A stretch of DNA of 64,000 nt, from contig JAOVFP010000019.1 in NCBI GenBank assembly GCA_025738555.1, positions 1,426,001-1,490,000 on the forward strand, written 5' to 3'. Both the position numbers and the translations under genes were made by a program. The notes beneath the pieces are model-generated. The model made no database searches, was not told the origin of the DNA, and was given only the letters and a program-made list of their open reading frames with translations. Position 1 is the stretch's first letter, and each line of letters begins with the position of its first letter. Of the stretch, positions 1-12,756 are shown piece by piece. The stretch comes from Cyathus striatus. Its lineage: Eukaryota; Basidiomycota; Agaricomycetes; Agaricales; Nidulariaceae.

Positions 1-3000
1 CAGGGAGACTACTTCTGTGGGGTGATAACTATGTAAGTTTTTGTTTTATTACCTCGGATTGCTTCGTTTTCTCTGACCACTATGTTAAATTAGAGGATTG
101 ACCGTTGCCATTAGTCACTATGTGATCTTCCCAATGCTGTTCTTGATGCTGATCTGACAATATGTGGGCACTTCCGAAGTTTGCAGCAAGATTACTTTAC
201 TGTTTGTCTGTCTTCGCAATTATGGTCCAGGTAAGAGACAAGAATGAGCGTATATGGAGTAACGTACTTATTCACACTGCGCTAACAGGTAAATGTTGTT
301 GAAGTTGGAACTTGGAAATAGTATCTGTGTTGCTTTGTAGCAGTAGTGTATATTAGTATTTCATTAATTGTATGTAGCTATGTTGTAAATAGTATTAGGT
401 ACATGTTAATATTATTTTATTGTTATCCCACACCCACAGACAGAATGAGGCATTATATTTGAGAATATTGCATTATGTATTTCAATTGCAGGGTGTGCTG
501 GCGTGCTGTTTTAGGCAGGTTTGCGAACCGAGAAAGGGAAGCGATTACTTGCTCAGCACAAAATCATTCATTATTGATGGGCATATATGCGACGCTCTCG
601 TGCTCTTGGTATGCTTCAGCTTATGCGTGGCAATTAGGCTGCTAACTTATAATTAGGATGTGCGCTAAGGTTGCCCGTGTACCCATCCCAGCCACGCGTA
701 CATGGAACATTCACCCGATTTGAGGTCCGATCTGCCGATATTCCAAGATCACCGGACTCCGGAGCGAACATTTGTTTGGCAGCACAGGAGCAGACAAATA
801 GTCCCAAAAGGGTTGGTTAAGACATGCGAACAACGAAGACGGACCCTGAGTGATATTATTCCTTACAATATGTTTGCTGTGTACCTATGCCTCGGAAGTT
901 AATAACCCGTTTCAAAGGCGATTTGTGTATCTTCTGCTTCACCACTTCACAAGGATCTTTGACATAGTAGATATAGTACAGTATTCGTTTCAATTTACCA
1001 ACTGCTAACTCTGTACTAGGACTTAGTTCAAAAATAAAAATACGACATTTAAACAGAAAGATAAAAGGTGCTTGTCTCATTTCACAGGCAGAACGACTAA
1101 ACAACTGGACTGTCGGAGTCATCTTCCAGTGTATTTGTCCCTCTGCCAGTCTGAGCAAAAAAGATAGATCGCGACACCGCAGGACCCGCATTTCCATTTA
1201 CATCGTTGAAGTCGGTTAATTTTCTTAGGTTCAGTATTAATCGAGATCCCTAAATCAAGTTAAATAACGAAAATAAAATTATTGAGAGGTTTTATGTCGC
1301 ACCGAAAACGACAAGCTTGCAATATACCAACTGCCAGAATATATAAGAAAGATCAAAGGAGAATATAGATAATGGACACACGGAGTTATATAGCCTGATA
1401 TTCCGATTTTAACGTCTAGTGGAGGGTCCACTGCAGCTAGTGTTAGAGGAATCGTCGAAACTAAATATCCAATCAGTGACATGTATACCACAATAATACT
1501 GCTTACCAAAGAGCAAAAAAAAATACAGTGTTCCGTCGCGGAGCACTGAAGCAAGGAGTGGGAATTCCATTCTTCTATTACTCAATACATTAATGATTCC
1601 ACCAAGTTCTTTAGAAACGTTCCAAATTCTGGCTCTGATAATTGTAAGAATAAATAATATAACTATAGAGTAATCAGATCAGATGTATTAAGACATTAGT
1701 GCCGGTAATGAAACACTTACTATGGAGAGCCAGCGACATACTGAAAGCCGCAGTTTGCAATAACTGCCGGGATGCAATCACCATTGTTGTGCATCCAAAC
1801 CCTGGGACCACGAGTTGATTTTTGGATTGAGAAATCGTGACTATTAAAGTCACAGTGGAAGCAGTCTGATGATGATACTTAAGAATCGATTATGAATGTA
1901 GAAATTAAAGAAAGTCAACTTACAGCGAATTGGGCTGAGAAATTCATAAACTTCATAAGGACAAAGCTAAGTCAAAAAATTGGCAATCTCACTGAAGAAC
2001 AACACAGCTAAGAAAAATGTGACTTTACATGTTTCAGTTATCTTGCCATTCCGAAAATTTGAAAATATTCTCACCTTTCTTGCTATTTCCATATATAGCG
2101 CTTACACGAAGTATAAAAATGAGGTCGATTGTTGAAGTGATGATCACCAGACCAGCGCTATGTGTGAAACAGAACATAAGCACCATGGTCTTAAAGTCAT
2201 TAAATAAAAAACATTACCATCCGTGGAACCAAGCTGTACCTTTGCAGCTGTACGGAAATATAAGCTCAACACAATGCGTGATTACGCGAGAAAATTAATT
2301 ACAGCTAGCAATAAGTTTTAGTTTTTAAATATGGCAATATCAGCGAGAGCTTAAGCGCTTACTGCTAATGTTACTGGTCCTGTAGCAATGTTGAGTGGTA
2401 CTGCATGTATACTTTAGTCAGACTTTTGTCCACGTCCTAAGTGAAGGTGCTCACGAATAGTTTCCGCCCTAATCATTCATATGTTAGATAATAGCCCATC
2501 GGTAAAAACAGACGTACAATATATAGAGAGGGCAGTAGAATCTTGCGAATATGTATAGTATTTTTGGTAGTGACCAGCTCATCCCCCTGGTACTCGTTAA
2601 GGTCAGAAAGAAGTCGACTAGAAGTAGTACAATTCCCGTGTCACTGACCACCAAACATATTTTACCTGGAAGTCAATAGTTCAAGTAATGTGTAAGGATG
2701 GATATCTTCGTACTTGAATCATTGTCGCACCTCGTCAAAGAAAGAGATCGCAATATCATACGTCAGGGAGGTCGCGGCTGCAGCTAGACAAGATATTAAT
2801 TAAACAATCAGTACGGATTTCTTGTAAAGAAGACATACCGGCCACATAATTCAAAGTTACACCTTGGGGTATCAAATCTACTAGTCCACTATCTTCAGAC
2901 ATGGGATTCTATCGTGTATTTAGGAGTACTGAGTGGTCTTAAGTTCGATAAGTTTGGGACATAAACAATACCGGGAATTTATAAGTAATTGTGTGCACAG

Positions 3001-5400
3001 CATGAGTAGATAATGGCCACTTATCTTTGGAGTCATTCTAACTGATGGAGTTTTAAGATAACAGAACTGTAATGCATCAACGTCAGGCAATACCGTAGTA
3101 TTGATGCATCATTTGCAGTAATTACTGTAAGTGAGAGATGTATAAATGCAGCAATTACTGAGGGTTCCCGGGTAGGAAATAGACTCGATAGAAGCTAATG
3201 AAATGGTTACATACACACCATTTTAAAAGATCATAGTAATAGATTATACATCTTACACCTGCCCGCCAGCCCGCCCTCGCACACTTCCAACTTGACAGCG
3301 CTAAAATTAGCGCAAATCTAGTTCATTAATTTAAAGTGTTCCATAAATTGTGCTTCTTTAAAGCTTCGCATTGTGTCCACTTTGAAATGCAAAAATATAA
3401 TATTTCTACATTCATAAATTATGTATATTATTTTGTCTGTTTGTTTCACACTATGCATTACACCTAAATCCATTGATTACATGTAAGAAATGCTTGCTTC
3501 ATATTTTCACAGTGATACCAATTAAATTGCTTTCAAAATTCGTTACTGTAAATAAACAATGTGAAGTCATCCAGCCAGAAATTATCACACTTGTTAGTAT
3601 TTTTCTTAATGAAGAATGGATGATAAGGTTGACTAAATGTGTCATTTCTTTAACTTAAAATATAAATATGTTGTATGCTACATGCATCTGGCAATTAAAA
3701 TACAATGACTTCTCTGTGCTCCAAAGTACGAGTGTGTATGAGTTTAGAATTTTTGTCTGACCGAAACTAAAAAATAGCTTTGTGCATTATCTAGTACTCA
3801 AATACATAGATTAGAGTGTATGAATGAATATATTTCGCTTTTTTGAAGCAGTGGGAACTATAGAAGACAATATATTTGTATATTTTACTGCTACAAAAAC
3901 CTCCTTATAATACGGTTCTTCCGGCACGTAAATTCCGGCCAAAAAGGTATGTTCCATGTGATTAAAACAGACGCTTCTATTTACAGTTTAACGTAACATT
4001 AAGTTTTAGTGCCTTACCATTTGATGTTCGCTCGCCCCGCCCGCATCCCAGGGCCGTTTAACGTTGTGTCTGCAGCCTTCATTGAGCCTTCGTGCATCAC
4101 ACTTCTCAGCATTTTCCCCACTCTTCTTGACATCATATCTGGATAAGGGGAAATAACATACTAACATCATAAGGAAGCAACATACTTTGTCAAATTAATA
4201 TTACACGTAGATCTGGTGAAAGGAATCAAGGGTTGATCAATGTGGCTATGAAATTTAAGTTAATGAATTGATGCGCGCTGCGCACTGCGAGAAATTCCAA
4301 ATACTATATGCCAGTGGATTACATCAGGATGTTGCAACTTGCATATCTATTACTAAATCACGGGGTGTCTCAGTTTGGTCTTAGTGTGCACGGAGTGCCG
4401 CCTATAATTGCAGAAAATGACACATCAGTGCCTACTGTAATTGCTGTTAATTATACATCAAAGTCCCAGTATCTGGTGTCAACATCTTGTCTAGAACCGT
4501 GCATAATAGATTCTTACCGACTTTATGTTTAGAAACCGTGAGATTACAATGTTAGCTATGTGATGAAGAGAAAATTCCCAGAGGAATTCAAACTACAAAG
4601 CTGTGTTGGAGATTATTGGTGGTTAGTTCTGGTTGTCAGGGGGTGATTGGGTTTGCTATACTTATATCACAACACATGTCGATTATGGATGTGCCTTAAA
4701 CTACACAGCCTTATGCGGTGCTCGGGTTCCGTGAATAACTTGGGAGATTGAACAGTGAACAGTGGAGTCTTCCAAATGAAGCTTGTTGTTAATAGTTCTT
4801 GAGGTGACCGCATTTTATTTTTAGGTTTGTTTGTCATATAATCCCGAAGCTCAGATAGAGCGGTGCATTATTAATAACTGATTCATCTAACCGTACAACA
4901 ATGCTTTGCTTATTAGCGGTGGACTGTATCTGTAATTAAAAACAAGTGAAATGTCACGATAGGAAAGTGTGAGGGATGCGTCCAGCCTGCGCATGGAAAC
5001 CCCTATTCAGTAATCTAATAATAGCCCGAACCTATTAATACTGCAGGACAAGAATAACTCATATGACAAGCCAGTCGGCCTAGAGTTTAACTCCGGGAAT
5101 AACATCCAATCCTGCAATAGCCCTTCACTCCAGAACCTTCCCGAAGATGCCTGAACACCTGAGAGGCTTCGACGCACCAAGCATCCGACCAAATCATGGA
5201 AGACCATAAGCAAGTATTGCAGTTGATGGTGCTACTGTGTTTTAACTAGTAAACTACGAGACCGGAATCACTATTTAATGCAATAATACTATATTCCAAG
5301 CAATAGTACTTGTATTTTAACAATAGTCTTGTAAAGAGGTGTTAACGGCTCAAATGTAAAGGATATTTAAATAGTAGACTAATAAAACGAGATCGTCGTG
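1..5400. other. Gene-free AT-rich stretch with repeat relics
   Basis: No convincing gene is visible; open frames are short and without recognisable domains. Two stretches recur elsewhere in the window. About 828-928 resembles 28925-29020, and about 940-1040 resembles the sequence downstream of the terpene synthase copies (34138-34230 and 58415-58470). These look like debris of the same repeat family that makes up the 30-60 kb region. A minus-strand frame at 5007-5213 could be an old exon but I cannot place it. Confidence 0.5.
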
Positions 5401-5408
5401 ACTCTGTG

Positions 5409-7077
5409 TGGGGGTCACCAATCACGCATGTCACATCAGCGTGACAGCCGTCACACGCCCTTTTCCATTGACCCAGTTGAATATCTCAAGCTACAACTTA
5501 GTACAAGCCTTTGATCGCCTTAAAATAACTTGCATTATATACAGTTGAATATTATCCTTAATAAAACTGAACGGATATATGTGTATTTAGTTGTATCATT
5601 ATAAAATCATGAGTTAATGCAATCTCTCTGCCAAAAATAGGCATCAAATCAGTATTTCTATCCCCAGCTCTCAGAATTGCAATATTCCGACTTTCTTCAA
5701 TAACAAATATTATACAGTAAAGGTAATAAAACAATTTTGTTGAGCCAGAATTTTGAAAAATAATCTCTGACCATGATATCTGGTATATCATATGTCATTA
5801 TCTTGGGGTAACAATCACAAATTAAAAATTTGGGCTCAACAATTTTGTTCTCCTAATAGAACTGATCATATTTCGTCACTAACACGAGTTGTAAAATTGA
5901 GTTCCCATTGCACGGCCACAGTTTCAAGTGGGGGTCACTAATTTGACATGTCACACCAGTGTGACAGTGATGCATGCCCATTTTGCATGGACTCAGTGAA
6001 ATATCTTTTCCTACAGATACTCAATCACTTTAAAATAACTTGCATGATATGTAATTGAGTAGTATATTTAATCTGATATAATTATATTTTTAGTAGTCTA
6101 ATACATAAATTTAAATTTGCATAATAGTCCAACCTCTGCCAAAATATGCATCAAATCAGTAATATTGTGCCCAGTCTTCAGATTTTCACTTTATCCACTA
6201 ATCTTAATGACAAAAGTTATATAATTTAACATAAGGAACAAAAATGTTGAGCCAGAATTTTAAGAAACCTTCTTTAACCAGTCAATCATGCAAGGTAACA
6301 CACAAGATCTCCAGGTAAAAGTCAAAAAATAAAAATTCAGGCTCAACAGTTCTATTCTAATACTAAATCTGAGTACTTTTTGTCATTAAGGCTAGCTGTT
6401 AAAGTGAAATTCTGATGAGTGGCCATAGATACAAGTTTTGCCCTCCTAAATAGCATGAGAAACTAGTATAACATACACTCAAGTTGCAGTGTGGACCACC
6501 ATTAGACAGCTATTCTCTTCATAATAATTATTCTGACTCAATATTGTTGTTAATATGTTGTAGCTGAGCACTTTATATCACTATCACTAATTAAAATAAT
6601 ATGTTTCCATAAAGTAATTGAAGTTGCAATTTCGCTGTATCAAAGAGCATAGGAAATTAGCACAGTACACTCAGAAATACTGCACATACACCACTTAAAC
6701 ACTACCTCCTAGTGATAACTTAGCAGAAATTCATAAAATAAGCTTTATTATATTACATTTGAACTACTGTTTATGATTATAAAAATAATTTAACCAGATA
6801 TAGTAAAATATCTCTTTAATTCTTCAATTCAGCAACTGTGACAAAGTTGTGACAAGAAAGGAAGATGTATTTAAGCATTTATGTTTATAATTTCGACATC
6901 GTACATATATTTCAACATTTAGAATAGATAAAATATTATTATTATGCAGAAAGAATGAAGAGAAACACTCAGAATTTCACTTCCCTGCATCAGTTTTATT
7001 CTGGGTCAAGACTTTCATCACTTTTGGTCACACTGTATGACATCATGCTAAACACCATATAGGGATTAGTGACCCCC
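5409..7077. mobile_element. Non-autonomous TIR element with internal duplication
   Basis: The left end begins TGGGGGTCAC and the right end is GTGACCCCC, in inverted orientation, with a weaker inverted match continuing about 40 nt inward. An identical 8-bp ACTCTGTG flanks it at 5401-5408 and 7078-7085, consistent with a target-site duplication. A further copy of the terminal motif begins at about 5933, and the two 0.5-kb segments that follow each start resemble each other, so the left half is an old tandem duplication. No transposase is encoded. Superfamily is uncertain; an 8-bp TSD fits hAT or KDZ-type elements. Confidence 0.6.
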
Positions 7078-7224
7078 ACTCTGTGGGCTGTGGGCATGAT
7101 ATGTGCTTTAGAAAATCGAAATGTGCCAAAATTAAATATATTCCATCTGTATGCTACCCTGTCTGTGGGGAACAGAAGTATCACTAGTCAAGCAGTACTT
7201 GCTTTTCTGTTTTTTACAATGAGA

Positions 7225-7229
7225 CTTAT
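7225..7229. repeat. Target-site duplication CTTAT, left side of chromovirus
   Basis: CTTAT here is repeated immediately after the right LTR at 14822-14826. Five base pairs is the usual duplication made by Ty3/gypsy integrases, so both outer ends of the element are intact. Confidence 0.9.
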
Positions 7230-7992
7230 TGTTACGTACCGATTCTCTTCCTGCTTAGAAGTGGTTGCGAAGACACCCGGAGGGTGTGGGAGAACTATAA
7301 CGGAAACCCAAAGTGAGTACGGGTGCGGAAACGTAGAGCGGGAGTGCGGAAAGAACCGTGGCTTCAGCTTGTGTGCTGCGCCGCCTGGATATCCCCAGGG
7401 AATGGTTCGTATTTCGAGGAAGATGATATGTAACAAAGGAAGACGTTCTAGAGTATAAGAGAAGGCTTCGCCACTACACTAGGTAGCGGGAGAGAAACCC
7501 GAAGGAAAACCCGGAGCGGGTTTCGGAACTTAGAGTAGGAAGAAAGTGTACAGAGTTGATACGAATACTGAAGACTACCTATTACATCTGGAAGACTACT
7601 TATACTAAGTAGGAACCTGTAGATACGAATGTAGAAGTATTATACAAAGGACAAGTCAAAGGAGTAAGTAGGAAATGAAGTCTTGGCAAAGCGGAGTAGG
7701 GGCGCAAATGACGCGCTCAGAATGAAGAATAAGGAACTAATCTACAAAGGCCATAATGAAACGTATAAGTAGGAATGGAAGGAGGAGTAATAGAATGATG
7801 ACGCGGTGAGGCCGTCATAAGAGAAAGTACGTATCCGGGATACCCGATAGAAAACCCGACGGGTTCGGGTACGTTCCCGGGCGGGAACGTCGGGAAGTGT
7901 AAACCCGAAGCGGGTACGTTCGGGAACGGACCGGGTATGTTAGAAGGTCACGTGGGAACGTCGGCACGATGTATCCGGACATGGATATAACA
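7230..7992 (-). repeat. 3' LTR of chromovirus
   Basis: 763 bp, TGTTAC...TAACA, about 99% identical to the right LTR. Differences are one 4-nt indel near 7698 and three single-base indels, two of which are loss of one C from TTCCGGG (near 7866 and 7921). Contains perfect GC-rich inverted repeats such as ACGTTCCC/GGGAACGT around 7871-7890. Confidence 0.95.
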
Positions 7993-8004
7993 GTATCCCC
8001 TTTT
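7993..8004 (-). other. Polypurine tract of chromovirus
   Basis: In element orientation the sequence AAAAGGGGATAC abuts the 3' LTR. This is the expected place and composition for the plus-strand DNA primer. Confidence 0.75.
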
Positions 8005-8826
8005 AGGGCCGAGCCCACGAGGTCATACTGTGTGCGAGAAAATATAACTAAAAATAATACGAGAAATCCTATTGGTCAGTGAATGTTCAAATAACAGAAA
8101 GAGAGCGCATCTGATTCCTTTGGCAAGGGAAGTAGCAAAGGTGTGAACTACAAGTTCCTGAGTAAGTTCCAGCAAGTCGTAGCTGAACCCGAGACCTATT
8201 AACACTGCCCATGGATGTGGAAGGACATGTGCATCAATATTCCACTGGTAGCCATTCGTTCCGGATGTTCCGGTAATGCGGCAAGCTTAGTTGCACTGCT
8301 GATTGTATATCCGACTGAGATGAGTGTCGGAACTGGGTTGGAAGCATCGGAAGAGTTGGAAATGGATGGGGAAGTGATTGGAAGATATTGGATGAGGTCT
8401 GGGTTGGATGCGGAAGTAGCAGGAACTGCCGGGAAAATGCAGGAAGCATTGGAAGATAGCGTAGTCTATCAAGTTGAGTTACAGATGTCGTGATGCCAAT
8501 TTCCAGGTGGTAGGCAAACTCGATAAGTTGTCCTGAGATGTTTCCAAGGTATCTGGGCACATTGTCCATGTTTCCATATTGAAACCTTGCTCGTGGAATG
8601 CCTCCGGGATCCGGATGCATACGAGGAAGTTGTGACGGGTGCCGGAATTGCGTCGGAAGGTGTGGAAGTAGCTCGGGTCGAGTTGCAGACGCAGAGGGAG
8701 TGATGGAAATGGTCGTAACACGTTACCAAGAATTAATGTACTTGTATCTCGCTTTTTGGATGTTATTCGTTGTTTTTGGTTTTTGTATAAGGTGAAACTG
8801 CAAGCGGATAATAAGTAACGTGAAAT
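8005..8826 (-). other. 0.8-kb segment between pol stop and polypurine tract
   Basis: Lies between the chromodomain stop codon and the PPT. Purine-rich on the plus strand with degenerate TTGGAAG-type repetition at about 8330-8460. Minus-strand frames at 8234-8620 and 8469-8729 are open but have no recognisable domain. It is probably a long 3' untranslated segment. Confidence 0.45.
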
Positions 8827-11800
8827 TTAAGAAATAGGAGTAGGGCCGGGCTTATCCGGATAGCGGGAGTGGAACTCTTCAATGATATCCGTAGCGTGTT
8901 CCAGTTCCGTGGCCGGAAGCCATGAAAACTCTTCATCTGTCCCTTCATACCCTAGCCAGCGTACGTAGTACCTCAGTTTGCAACGCAAACGACGATCCAG
9001 TTTAGAGTCCAATATTTCCGAGACCTCGTATTCAATATCACCATCAACCTGGACAGGTGGTGGTGGAGGAATAATGCGATCTGGGATAGTATTTTCAGTA
9101 TTGGGTTCAAGCATGGATACATGGAATACTGGGTGGACTGCACGAAATTGTTCTGGAAGGCGCAAGGTACGCGAATGCGATCCGGCAAGTGCGATGACTT
9201 CAAAAGGTCCTAGGAACTTTTCTGCAAGTTTCCGGGATGGTCGGGTTGTCCGGAAGTACTCGGCTTTAACGTATACCTTTGTCCTGACAGGGAATGCGGG
9301 TGCGGGTTTGCGACGCGCATCGGCGGGTGTTTGATAACGTTTCTGCGCACTGAGTATTTCGGTCCGAAGCATCTCGTGAAGTTCCTCGAGGTTTACTGCG
9401 AAGTGCCGGGCACGAGCGGAAGTGAGATCACGTTCCGGATGTATCGCAAGGTTCGGGTGATAACCCTTGTTTGCGTAGAACGGTGAAATTCCTGTGGTTG
9501 CGCTCGGTGCATTATTGTAAGCAAATTCAGCAAGAGGTAAGAGATCACACCAGTTATCCTGCTGGTAGTTGCAGTAGGCCCGAAGGTATTGTTCCAGAGT
9601 TTGGTTTGTGCGTTCCGTTTGGCCGTCGCTTCGGGGTGATAACCCGAGGTGAAATGTAAAGTGATGTCGAGGGCTGTACCGAGGGAACGGAAGAAATGCG
9701 ACACAAACTCGGAACCACGATCGGAAGTGATGTGTTCCGGGACTCCGTGCTTGGAAAAGACATGAAGTACAAATAGAAGCGCAAGGTCGGAAGAAGAGCA
9801 AGTGGTATGAGTGGGAATGAAGATAGACTGCTTGGAGAAACGATCCACGATAACGAGTATAGAATCATACTTGGAAGCCGATGATTTTGGAAGTTGATCT
9901 ATGAAATCCATAGATATCGAATGCCATGGGCGTCCGGGAACCGGAAGTTGTTTCAGGGTTCCGTGATGGGCGGTGGCGCTGTGGTTTAGAACGCATGCAA
10001 GTATTACAAGACTTACAATAGTCCTTTACAAACGTCCGTATAAGCGGCCAAGTATATTCGCGTCGAATTAGCTCGAGGGTCTTGTTCTGTCCAAGGTGTC
10101 CTGAAAGCGGGTGGTCGTGTTTGTACTGTAAAACCCGAAGTCGAAGGGTTCCGAGTCCGGAACATAGATCCGGTTATCTAGACGGAGGAAACCGTCCGGG
10201 TTACAGTCCAACGATTCTCGGGAGTCCGCATTCGGATAACTGCGACCGGGTCATTAGGGAGAGCTGATAATATGTCAGTATGTAACTGTTCAATGTCCAT
10301 GATGATACTAGCGCCAAGAGCGGGTACAATAAGTGATGTTGCTCGGAGAGAAGTGATAAGCTGTTCCTGTGTGAACACTGGACGATAGTTATGCGGATTG
10401 ACCTTAGCGTAGTCGCTATCCCCCTCTTTAGGGTAGACGCCCCATCGCCTAGTCAGAGCATCCGGCTTCGCCCCGAGTTTTCCGGGTCGAAAGCGGATCA
10501 CTAGATTGAACTGGGAAAGATACTCGGACCATCGGGCTTGTCGTCGGGACAAGATCTTGGTTGTGGAAAAGTATTCCAAGTTCTTGTGGTCTGTGACGAC
10601 ATCGATGGGTGAACCGAACCTTCCAGGTAATGACGCCAGACTTGGAATGCTTCAAGATAGCAAGCAATTCCTTGTCGTGGGTGTCGTAGTTTAACTCGGG
10701 AGGTGTAAAGGTTCGTGGAGTGGAAAGCGATAGGGTGAATCTCGCCATCATCGGAAACTATAGACAGGATAGCAGCCAACGCGTAATCCGAAGCGTCGGT
10801 TTCCACGATGAGCTGCTTGTCGGGAACCCAATGGGTAAGAATGGGTGCCGACGTGAAAGCGTCCTTAAGTTCAGTGAAAGCGGAACGGCATTTTTCCGAG
10901 AAGTTCCACGGATTACCCTTCCGGGTAAGGTGGTGAGCGGAACAACTATGTCGGAATAGTTGTATATAAAACGCCGATAGAAATTAGCTTAACCCAAGGA
11001 AGGATTGAATGTCTTTTACTTTCCTTGGTTCCGCCATTCTTGAATAGTCTTCACCTTTGTTGGAGACATGGTGAGACCGTTGGGCGATAGTATATATCCG
11101 AGATATTCCACGGATTCCGAGTGGAACTCACACTTATCCGCGCGCGCGTACAACCCGTGCTTCCGGAGTCGACGCAAAACTTCCCTGACATGTTGGCGAT
11201 GTTGCGCAAGGTTATCAGAGTATATAAGGATGTCATCCAAATAAACTATGACGCACACATCAAGAAGGTCTTTGAAAACATCGTTCATGAAGCGTTGGAA
11301 ACCCGCGGTGCATTGGAAAGTCCGAAGGGCATGACTAGCCATTCAAAGGATCCATAGCGAGTCCGAAAGCGGTTTTCCATTCATCGTCCTCAGCAATGCG
11401 GACCAGGTGGTACGCATGACGCAGGTCGATCTTGGTGTAGATACGGGCGCGACGGGGACTGTCGAGCAAATCTGAAATGAGTGGCAAAGGATAACGATCC
11501 TTTTTAGAAATAGCGCTCAACCCGCGGAAATCCACACAAAGCCGAAGCGATCCGTCCTTCTTGCGGACAAAAAGGACGGAGCCCTCGCGGAGAGCGTGAA
11601 GGTTGAATAAATCCGATCCGGATATGTTCATCGATGAATTCCCGAAGAGCGGAAAGCTCGGATTGGGAAAGGGAATAGATCCGACCTACAGGAGGTGAAG
11701 CACCTTCTTCTAGGTTGATCTTTAAGTCGTAGGGACGGTGAGGGCAAGTGTATCTGCCCGGGACTTGCTAAATACATCAGCAAACTCGTGATACTCAGAC

Positions 11801-12756
11801 GGTATTGAAGAGAGATCCGGAGCTTCCTCTGGATTGAGGGCAGCGGCGGAAGCGACAGCACCAAGCTGGATACGGAAAGTCTGTGCTCCCTCTAAACGGC
11901 ATGCACGCGAGAAGGCGGCACCATTTATTAGCGAAATGCTAGGAGGAGGTGGCAGAGACTCATCAGAGGTGACCGGAGATGGATCCTCGGAAGCGGAACC
12001 TGGTTCCGAGATCCCGGATTTGAGCGGAAGTTGCTCGGAAGTGTCTGGAGTCCGGAATGTTAATGAGCCCGATACCCAGTCAATCAACGGATTGAAGCGG
12101 GTGAGCCAATTGTATCCTAGGACTGCAGAACACACGGAATCAAGAGGTGTCACATAGAGTTCGACTGTAATACATTCACCGGTAGGGAATAGTACAGGCA
12201 GTGTAACGAACTCGGTTATAACATGATTGGTGGTGCCATCGAAAAGTCTGAGAGCGATAGGTGGAGTAGGTGAGGTAGGAATAGCATGTGTCCGAACGAA
12301 AGATGAATCCATAAAACAATGGGTAGAACCCGAATCGACTAGAGCGCTATATGAAACTGTACAGGGTGTAGGGAGAGCATGGATGGTACTACAAAGTGGA
12401 ATATGAAGGGCATTGGGGTCGGAAAGAGCGGAAGCGTTGAGTCTTACCTGCATCGGCTGCGCACAAGGGGGAACAACGCGGTCCTCGGCTTGTGTGGTGT
12501 CCAGAGGACCGCTCCCTATTTTTCGAACCCGGCCGGGTTGGAAAGAGCGCGGACCTGCGGGTCGAGGGACCCGCAGAAGCCGACGTAGGAGCCGAAGCGG
12601 ATATTCCGGATGCCCGGGCTCTAGCCGCGGAAGAGGCAGAGCGGGGACATTCTTTGGCGCGATGCCCCGGATTACCGCAGAACAAGCATAGATTGTTGTC
12701 CATGCGACGCTGACGTTCTTGTGGCAAAAGTTTGCCATCTCGACCAACCTTGTCAT
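8827..12756 (-). pseudogene. pol: Pol of chromovirus: PR-RT-RNaseH-IN-chromodomain, frameshifted
   Basis: Minus-strand polyprotein in several frames. The aspartic protease has ALVDSGSTHC with its catalytic Asp near 12336. The reverse transcriptase palm has DLRHAY near 11430 and YLDD at about 11243-11232. RNase H begins TDASDYALAA near 10800. The integrase zinc finger (H..H..C..C) spans about 10120-10000, and its core has IVDRFSK near 9850 and SDRGSEF near 9725. A chromodomain (YEVSEILDSK ... YYVRWLGYEG) ends the protein at about 9020-8860. Single-base shifts are inferred near 11700, 11590, 11363, 10690, 10610, 10234, 10153, 9970 and 9627. The domain order is the Ty3/gypsy order. Product function: cDNA synthesis and integration, with the chromodomain probably directing integration to histone-marked chromatin. 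Confidence 0.9.

Noticed and set aside
7069..7458. Plus-strand frame crossing the left edge of the chromovirus
   Set aside because: Spans the insertion boundary and the LTR, so it cannot be an ancestral gene.
12413..12713. Arg/Gly-rich plus-strand frames
   Set aside because: Antisense shadows of the basic C-terminus of Gag.
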